Origin: Lyophyllum atratum
Lineage: Eukaryota; Basidiomycota; Agaricomycetes; Agaricales; Lyophyllaceae
DNA length: 64,000 nucleotides
Direction: 5' to 3'
Assembly (NCBI GenBank): GCA_014905825.1
Contig: JACGCN010000029.1
Location: forward strand, 1-64,000
The notes under the pieces were generated by a model that saw only the letters and a list, made by a program, of their open reading frames with translations, was not told the DNA's origin and did not search any database. Below are positions 57,401 through 64,000 of the stretch, piece after piece; position 1 is the first letter of the stretch, and each line of letters starts with the position of its first letter. A program made the position numbers and the translations under genes.

Positions 57401-58831
57401 AAGCTCCTCGGCGAAGGGCAGCTTGGTATCCGATGCATTGCGTTCAATTCCAACGGGAGTTTCTTTGCCTTGAGCTGTGAGTCGTTCTTGTATTTTTGCC
57501 GGACCACGTAATCTCAAAAAAAAACGAAAACCTGGGGCCTTCGTCTGAAGGCGCTGATCGCACGATACGCATATGGAATAATGGAAATCGAACAGAGATT
57601 GCGAGGCTATCACATAACTCGCCTGTAGTGGCGGTATCCTGGATGGATGGCGACACCGGAGTTGTTTCTCTCGGGGAAGACGGCTTGGTTAGCAAATGGA
57701 CACGGAGTGTAAGTTGGCTATATTGCTATCAGGCCTATATAAACGTCTTTCTGACCTCGAGGGATACAGGGAGTGAATCATTGGAACTGGGCTAAGGTTT
57801 TAGATGCGGGAAAGAATGATCGGAGAAATGAAGACGACCAGGTCTGTCTGGCATACGTGCGTGATCGTGTAGCTGTCTCTTTTCCCCGAACTGGTGTCAA
57901 GGTTTGGATGTGGTTGAAAGGTGCCACATACGTTTATCAGCGACTGTTGGATACATGCTGACAGCCATGTCATCTAGGGACCTGGCAGTCCCAACGTTCT
58001 ATCCTACGACAGAATGTCACGGTGATCAGATTTGTCGACGACGGCGCAGCTCTTCTTGGTGGCACTCGCGACGGAGTTTTGTATGCCTTACTCTCCTCTC
58101 GCGATTCGCCCCGCTAACTCCCTTGACAGGTGGCACTGCGAAGTACCCAATGGCACGCTTCGTGCCTATGCTTTTCTCAAGTCAAAAATGTCTGTCACTC
58201 ACAGTCTAAACGTTTTATCAGCACTCATGATCTATAAATAGCCAAACTTTGGATCTGACCCCTTCGGGGGCTCATGTCCTGGTGGGAGTGGGACCACATG
58301 CCAGACTCGTTGGCGTACGGCAGCCTGACAACAAGGGCTCTGTCGAACAAATTTACTCCTGTAAAGAGACGGAGGCTCGGCCAAGTGGTGGATTCGGTGC
58401 AGTGTTTGCAACGGAGGGCCAAGCAGTCTTGTTCGGCAGCGTCGATGGATGTGCTCTCGTGTGGGATCGGAAGAAGGGTACTATCGTTTATGGGCTGGAA
58501 CACGACGAAGGTGTGTGCGCTACTTCTCCGCGTGTGCTTTGACCGCTGATTCGGCATATTCGTAGATGATGTTATCCAGGCTGCTGCGGTACGTGATCTA
58601 CTTGATATCCAGAATTCGTCAGGCTCATTCCTCCGTTACAGAGCTTCGACGGACCGACCAATAGAGAGGGGTATCTTATTACAGGCACGAAGGCAGGCCA
58701 ACTTGCATGGTGGTCGCAACCAGTTGCGGCCAAACCGCATGGTAAGTCGCTTGTTGATTTGGTAACTTCTTGTTCGGCTCACGACAATGACAGCAGGGGA
58801 GACTCATAAGCGAGCTAAGGTCGAGGCATGA
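54490..58831 (+). CDS. Large WD40-repeat protein with long disordered N-terminal part
   Basis: Fourteen exons join in phase to about 1,201 residues, with boundaries near 54490-54943, 54997-55292, 55343-55954, 56004-56844, 56907-57125, 57192-57476, 57551-57708, 57770-57920, 57978-58080, 58130-58189, 58242-58510, 58566-58588, 58642-58741 and 58797-58831. Residues of about 1-700 are disordered, Ser/Pro-rich, with a proline run near 56560-56585 and two short conserved-looking sites (LKDRISQ and GRDLRSRISD). A basic KRERPKSPDP and SRKRRKFRWPT precede the WD40 part. Blades are GIRCIAFNSNGSFFALSC, DRTIRIWNN, HNSPVVAVSWMDGD, EDGLVSKWTRS, VKVWMWLKG, VTVIRFVDDGAALLGGTRDG and FGSVDGCALVWDRKKGTIVY. It ends THKRAKVEA. 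Likely a scaffold, perhaps nuclear. No specific orthologue is recognised. Confidence 0.85.
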
Positions 58832-59988
58832 CGCGACGAGGACGCGTATGTACTGTAGTTTCTTCGCCAATCCTTGCGATGGTATCCGTACTTTAATTGG
58901 CTGTGATCTTTGGTCTAGTCGACGTAACTTACCGCTGTGAATTAAAAATTGAATAATATATTGTTTAGTCTGGGAGACGGGTCAGAAACCGATAAAGCCC
59001 CGAGTGCGAACAAACATCGTGAGGATCACCGTGAAGGATGCGAATGGGCAGGCACGAGCGCGACATATCGCGACATCAACTTAAAAAAGCGAAGAGATTC
59101 ATGTCTCTTACTGTCTGACTTGGTTCAGGGATCCTCCTCCTCCTCCACCTACTTTTCAAAGATGCGCTCTACGCGAGCAGCACCCCGTTTCTGTTTTTGG
59201 TTCACTAACTTTCAAATACCTTAGCTTATCTGTCCGCCTCAGTCCGTTCTATACTGGCTGAGATGAGCGCTGTCTCGATATCATTCTTGACTTGCCTGTT
59301 GGTAGTGTCCTTAATTCAATAGGTACTGCAATACAGTCCACTCTACAGTAGCTGGGTGTTAAACTTTTCAATAGGTTGACATGAGTACAAGGTAACAACG
59401 CCACCAGTTTTAATGTGGGAGAAAGCTGCAACGTGGGTGTTGATTTGGCGATGTTTGGTTTTGCGCCAACGGGGAGGGCCGTGCTGGTTTGCGTGCAATC
59501 AAGTCGTTGCTACAGGACCTTTTAGACCGTCAGCGACAGTCAACTCGTCAATTCCATTGCCCTCTCTCTCTCACTCTGTGAGTCACCATCCCTGGATCAC
59601 CTGCCCTCCAACCTGCACAGTCAACTAACCTTTGTCTGGTTACAAATCCTACCCTTAGGTTCTCTCCAGGCTTGTAGCATTTATTGATCACTTTTTGAGG
59701 ACGATTTAATTATCGACTTCTCTCGTGCCATCAGCTCGTGCGCTACTGGCTCTATAGTTCTTGTCTATCCAGAAGATCAGTAAGTCCACCTGTTGTCCTC
59801 GCTCCCCCGCTCTTCAAGCACACAGCCACGAGGCTCTGTTGCCACGCCAAACCCGTCACCTCCTGCTTGCCACAAGGCGATAAGGAATTGCTGATTTCGG
59901 GTTGTTGTATGTGGATCATTTACTTATATATTCCTACCCCGCAGCCGCAAACCCACCTTCTCGAAGGACATCCTAGGCTTCAGCAAAG
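58832..59988. promoter_or_regulatory. Intergenic and 5' UTR of CDC42
   Basis: About 1.15 kb. A pyrimidine-rich stretch precedes the start. A possible 5' UTR intron begins at gtaagt 59780 and could end at an AG near 59824. There is no supported ORF. The first ~200 nt are the 3' flank of the WD40 gene. Confidence 0.45.
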
Positions 59989-60825
<837 letters not shown>

Positions 60826-61190
60826 GACTCACTATTGGATTTTCCCCTTCACTTATATCCCTTACGATCCACCGTTACGCCATGACTTGCTTATATATCC
60901 TCCTTCAGTATTTTCTCTTCCTCACGTTTCTCTGAACGTCTTCTCGGTGCATGCCATACTAAGTTACATTTTCCAAGGGTATTCGTTCTGCTGGAGCCCT
61001 GATATTTAAGTATTTTCAAAATCAGGTTCCATGAACCACTCCGGCCTCAGAGACGCCGAACTCGGGCAGAAGAACTGGTAGGGGATGGTCAGGTACATAG
61101 GAAGTAAGGGTTCCTCAGCGCCAAGAAGGAAGATATTCTACTGAAGTAATGCAATGCAATGCGTTGGACGGAATCTTCGACCTTCAAAAA
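60826..61190. other. 3' flank of CDC42
   Basis: About 365 nt between convergent genes; no coding signal. Confidence 0.5.
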
Positions 61191-61526
61191 CTATCCCTCG
61201 GCGTCAGCGGAGGATTTCTTCGGAACAGGAGACGCATGGTCTTCCCACCGATGAGAAGGTTGAGGGTGGTGGGCATGATGGTGCTTATGACGCTCGCTAC
61301 ATTAAGTCCAATAAATTTAGAAATTTCCCACTGCCTGCGAAAATACATACAAGGATTTTGAAGGTTGTCCACCCACATCCCTATCGGAAGGCCCACCACG
61401 TTTCATTTTGTATTGCTTCAGTGCTTTGCGCGATTGAGCTCCAGAGGTACGCCTTGGAATAGCGCAGGCGAGCGACGTCAAAAAAATGAGTGCTATCGCG
61501 AGGATGATGGAACGAGAGTAGCGCAT
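61191..61526 (-). CDS. Small secreted His-rich protein
   Basis: Two exons (61526-61351 and 61296-61191) joined by a 54-nt intron (gtatgt...atgtag) give 93 residues. The N-terminus MRYSRSIILAIALIFLTSLA followed by CAIP is a classic signal peptide with likely cleavage after about residue 22. The mature part is basic and low-complexity: RRTSGAQSRKALKQYKMKRG, then FERHKHHHAHHPQPSHRWED, and a Lys/Ser-rich tail. Reading through the intron gives only 69 residues with a poorer end. A TATA-like tataaaag lies near 61597-61604, about 70-80 nt upstream of the ATG. No family is recognised; a small secreted protein of unknown role. Confidence 0.6.
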
Positions 61527-61594
61527 GACGGTGTCGTCAAATATTCGGCTCGGGGTAACGTAGTCGGGTAGTCGACAGCTCTCAGGCGTAGAGT

Positions 61595-61606
61595 GCTTTT
61601 ATATCT
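61595..61606 (-). promoter_or_regulatory. TATA-like box of the small secreted protein gene
   Basis: The minus strand reads gagatataaaagcactc here, a good match to a TATA element, about 75 nt upstream of the chosen start. It supports transcription in the minus direction. Confidence 0.5.
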
Positions 61607-62081
61607 CTCCCGGCCATACTCAGAGCGAGCAATAGAGCACGAGGAGCTGCTCCGGGAAGCTTTTTGCTGCCCACCGTTCGGTCTACCCCGCGGCAGTTAG
61701 GAGCAGGGTGAAGGTGTGGCCATACATGGGCGGAAGGCAGCTTGGCTGGTATCTCAACGTGGGTCATTCATGATTCATAGATAGCATGCATGCGTTCAGT
61801 GCGTTGAGAATTCGAAGCGTCCAGAGCCATGCGTGGTAGGTACCACTATACTAACAGCACTTCGGCCGTACGCCACTGGAAAATCATAAGCATGTTAACT
61901 ATCATCAAGCTCTGGTGCATACCAATAAACCACAGCGAGAGTGCTCAAAGGTTGATTGAGGATGAGGATCAAATATTAAGATACAAGGGGGGTCAAGACT
62001 GAGGACAATCCAGGGCAAACAAGGGAAAATACAGCTCGGCGACGTTGCCAATACTTGAAATTTCTTTCCACCTCAACTAAC
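61607..62081. other. Intergenic between the small secreted gene and SF3B4
   Basis: About 475 nt with divergent promoters and no ORF that I can support. Confidence 0.4.
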
Positions 62082-63251
62082 ATGTCTCGTCCTCAAGATG
62101 ATCGGAATCAAGAGGCCACAGTATATCTGGTGCGTGCGATTTGCAGAGACTAGCAAACGCGCTTCTGAAAGGCTTGTCATTCTCAGGGAAATCTTGACGA
62201 ACGGTGTACCGACGCGTTGGTCTGGGAGTTGATGTTGCAAGCAGGTCCCGTAGGTGAGTTATCTCGCTTCGCGCCGAAGGCAACCTGGCATTCGCTGACT
62301 GCTGGTACGACCGTTCAGTGAACGTGCATCTCCCAAAAGATCGTATCTCGATGGCGCACCAGGGCTACGGCTTTTGTGAGTTCTTGACAGAGGAAGACGC
62401 GGAATACGCCTGTAAGATCATGAACCAGATTAAACTATGGGGGAAGCCCATTAGGGTTAACAAGGTCCGTTGCAGTACCGTTCTGAGGGGGAAACATTGC
62501 CCCCTCATGGTATTGTTGCCACTAACACATACACCCTTCTTCAGGCTTCGTCGGACAAAAAACAACTTGACGTCGGTGCAAATCTTTTCATAGGCAACTT
62601 GGACGAAAATGTGGACGAGAGACTGCTATACGACACGTTCAGTGCTTTTGGAGTTATGGCGACGACCGCAAAAGTGCGCACACCTCCTCTCCTGCCTAAC
62701 CCTATCTAACAACACTCACCCCCTCACTCAAGATTGCCCGCGACACCGGCTCAGGAACCTCCAAAGGCTACGGCTTCGTCGCCTACACGGATTTCGAATC
62801 CTCCGACGCCGCAATCGAGTCCATGAACGGCCAGTTCCTGATGAACAAGGCCATCTCCGTCCAGTATGCTTTCAAGAAGGACGGCAAAGGCGAGCGACAC
62901 GGAACGGCCGCCGAACGACTCCTCGCAGCCCAGGCACGCAAGAACAACGCCCTCCCCGCCGCCGTGCGGCCCCCTCCAGCTCCTATTGCCTTCGGCGCAC
63001 GCCCACCCATGCCCGGCTTCCCACAGCCCTACCAGGGGCAGTTTGCAGGAGTTCTCGCACAGCCCCCGCCGCCCCCTGGCTTCACCCCTCAGCAGACGAT
63101 CATGCCCCAAATGCAAATGGGTATGGCCCCGCCAGCCATGGGCATGCCTGGGATGCCTATGCCTCCGCCGCCAGGGATGTATGGCGGGTTCCCTCCGCCG
63201 CCGCCTGCTGGGTTTGGAGGTCAGTACCCCCCACAGCAGCCGCAGTATTAA
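62082..63251 (+). CDS. SF3B4: Splicing factor 3B subunit 4 (SF3B4/Hsh49)
   Basis: Five exons (62082-62129, 62187-62253, 62319-62464, 62545-62673, 62733-63251) give about 302 residues. It starts [20 protein letters not shown], the RNP2 of RRM1, with RNP1 [19 protein letters not shown]2 has [20 protein letters not shown] and [20 protein letters not shown]. The Pro/Met/Gly-rich C-terminal tail ([31 protein letters not shown]) is typical. SF3B4 is a component of the U2 snRNP SF3b complex and contacts pre-mRNA near the branch site. Human SF3B4 is longer in the tail, and this shorter tail is normal for fungi. Intact. Confidence 0.95.
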
Positions 63252-63548
63252 GGGGTGCTCTGGGCGTTGTTTGTCGTGTTTTAGTTGTCTGTAAGGTAGT
63301 TGTACGTTCAAAATTGGGTTGATAATGGCACTGATTCGGAAACGCATAATACATGAGTAAACTCTATCAGGTTTTCCCTATTCAACACACGCCTTAAGAC
63401 TCGATGGCATCTTGGACTTCGTTTCTCGCTATACGCGCTCATTCGGAGCCAAGAGCTCTGATTTCATGCATACACTGGCATACAGGACACGTTCGTCATA
63501 GATTTACTGTTACAATTGCGACTTCACGGAAACGACATACAGAGCGCC
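63252..63548. other. Intergenic between convergent SF3B4 and sulfite oxidase-like genes
   Basis: About 300 nt of 3' flank; no coding signal. Confidence 0.5.
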
Positions 63549-64000
63549 TCAATTTAAGGGCTCTCTCGGATCCTTCGTCACTGCCGCGATATAATCCTCC
63601 GGAGTCTCCACTCCGAACTCAATGGGACGTGTGAGCGGCTCGAACGGGATCCCCCGTTTCTCCAGATCCTTCAACCGCGCAGCAGTCGCATGCCGTGTCT
63701 TGTTCACGCTATAGAGCTTGATCCTGAGATATCACAGCATTTCATCAACCATACAAGTTAGCGAGATATGGGTGGCTCACCTATGGCAGGACGACGTGAC
63801 GTGGAGGTCCCAGCTGTGTGAAGAAAAGGGGAGGGGGGAAGTGTGACCTTGGCTGGGCCGGCAGCGATACGAAATATGTTATACGCACTTCCAAGTGGAG
63901 CGGACAGTGGTCGGCTCTGTGTTGTTCGATGAGTCCCAGGTGCGCACGCAGAACTCGAGCCAGCCCTCTGCATCGACGGGGACTTCGATCTTCCATAGCC
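63549..64000 (-). CDS. Sulfite oxidase-like molybdopterin enzyme, C-terminal part (partial)
   Basis: The gene continues beyond the right edge. Exons 64000-63889, 63813-63781 and 63723-63549 join in phase to give WKIEVPVDAEGWLEFCVRTW, DSSNNTEPTTVRSTW, NWDLHVTSSCHRIKLYSVNK, ARLKDLEKRGIPFEPLTRPI and a C-terminus AAVTKDPREPLN. This is the Mo-cofactor oxidoreductase dimerisation domain of fungal sulfite oxidase (VRTWDSSNNTEP, NWDLHVTSSCHRIKLY-type end). The molybdopterin-binding domain with the catalytic Cys lies outside the window. The stop is TGA at 63551-63549. Confidence 0.85.

Noticed and set aside
62609..63347. Alternative 198-237-codon frames over SF3B4.
   Set aside because: They overlap the conserved RRM and Pro-rich coding exons in other frames or on the other strand.

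Overview
The window is nuclear DNA from a filamentous mushroom-forming basidiomycete (Agaricomycetes), not a prokaryote. The protein genes are cut by many short GT-AG introns of about 45-80 nt. The conserved genes (CDC42, SF3B4, a Dicer-like protein, glutathione reductase, a phosducin-like protein) read as fungal orthologues. There is also an agaricomycete-style F-box family in several copies. All exon boundaries were inferred by eye from splice signals and reading-frame phase. Where exact exons are given, the phases close without a frameshift.

Layout. 0-3.4 kb: the end of a TauD-like dioxygenase, then two damaged genes (a frame-broken unknown and a MIF-like tautomerase with one lesion). 5-8 kb: decayed F-box copy 1. 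8.1-12.6 kb: an intact PI-PLC-like phosphodiesterase and a glutathione reductase, with a stop-interrupted fragment between them. 12.6-20.5 kb and 22.3-26.9 kb: gene-poor, with tandem and inverted repeats, split by one large Ser-rich single-exon gene. 26.9-34.8 kb: two related F-box genes on the minus strand around a small unknown gene. 35-41.2 kb: a membrane-anchored TolB-propeller/amidohydrolase with a decayed partial duplicate beside it, and a small KKGAKK protein. 41.5-45.5 kb: an F-box relic and a divergent F-box gene. 45.6-64 kb: dense conserved genes: PLP2-like, Dicer-like, AhpD-like, nucleotidyltransferase-like, a WD40 protein, CDC42, a small secreted protein, SF3B4 and the end of a sulfite oxidase.

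The window thus mixes a conserved housekeeping block on the right with a fast-evolving left and centre of duplicated F-box genes, repeats and pseudogenes. F-box proteins are expected to act as substrate receptors of SCF ubiquitin ligases. The Dicer-like protein implies an RNA-silencing pathway. CDC42 and SF3B4 serve polarity and splicing. No transposase, reverse transcriptase, tRNA, rRNA or CRISPR array was recognised. The strongest candidate for something undescribed is the F-box family, whose members combine an N-terminal F-box, a CHxC/CxxC knuckle and further cysteine pairs in the C-terminal half.
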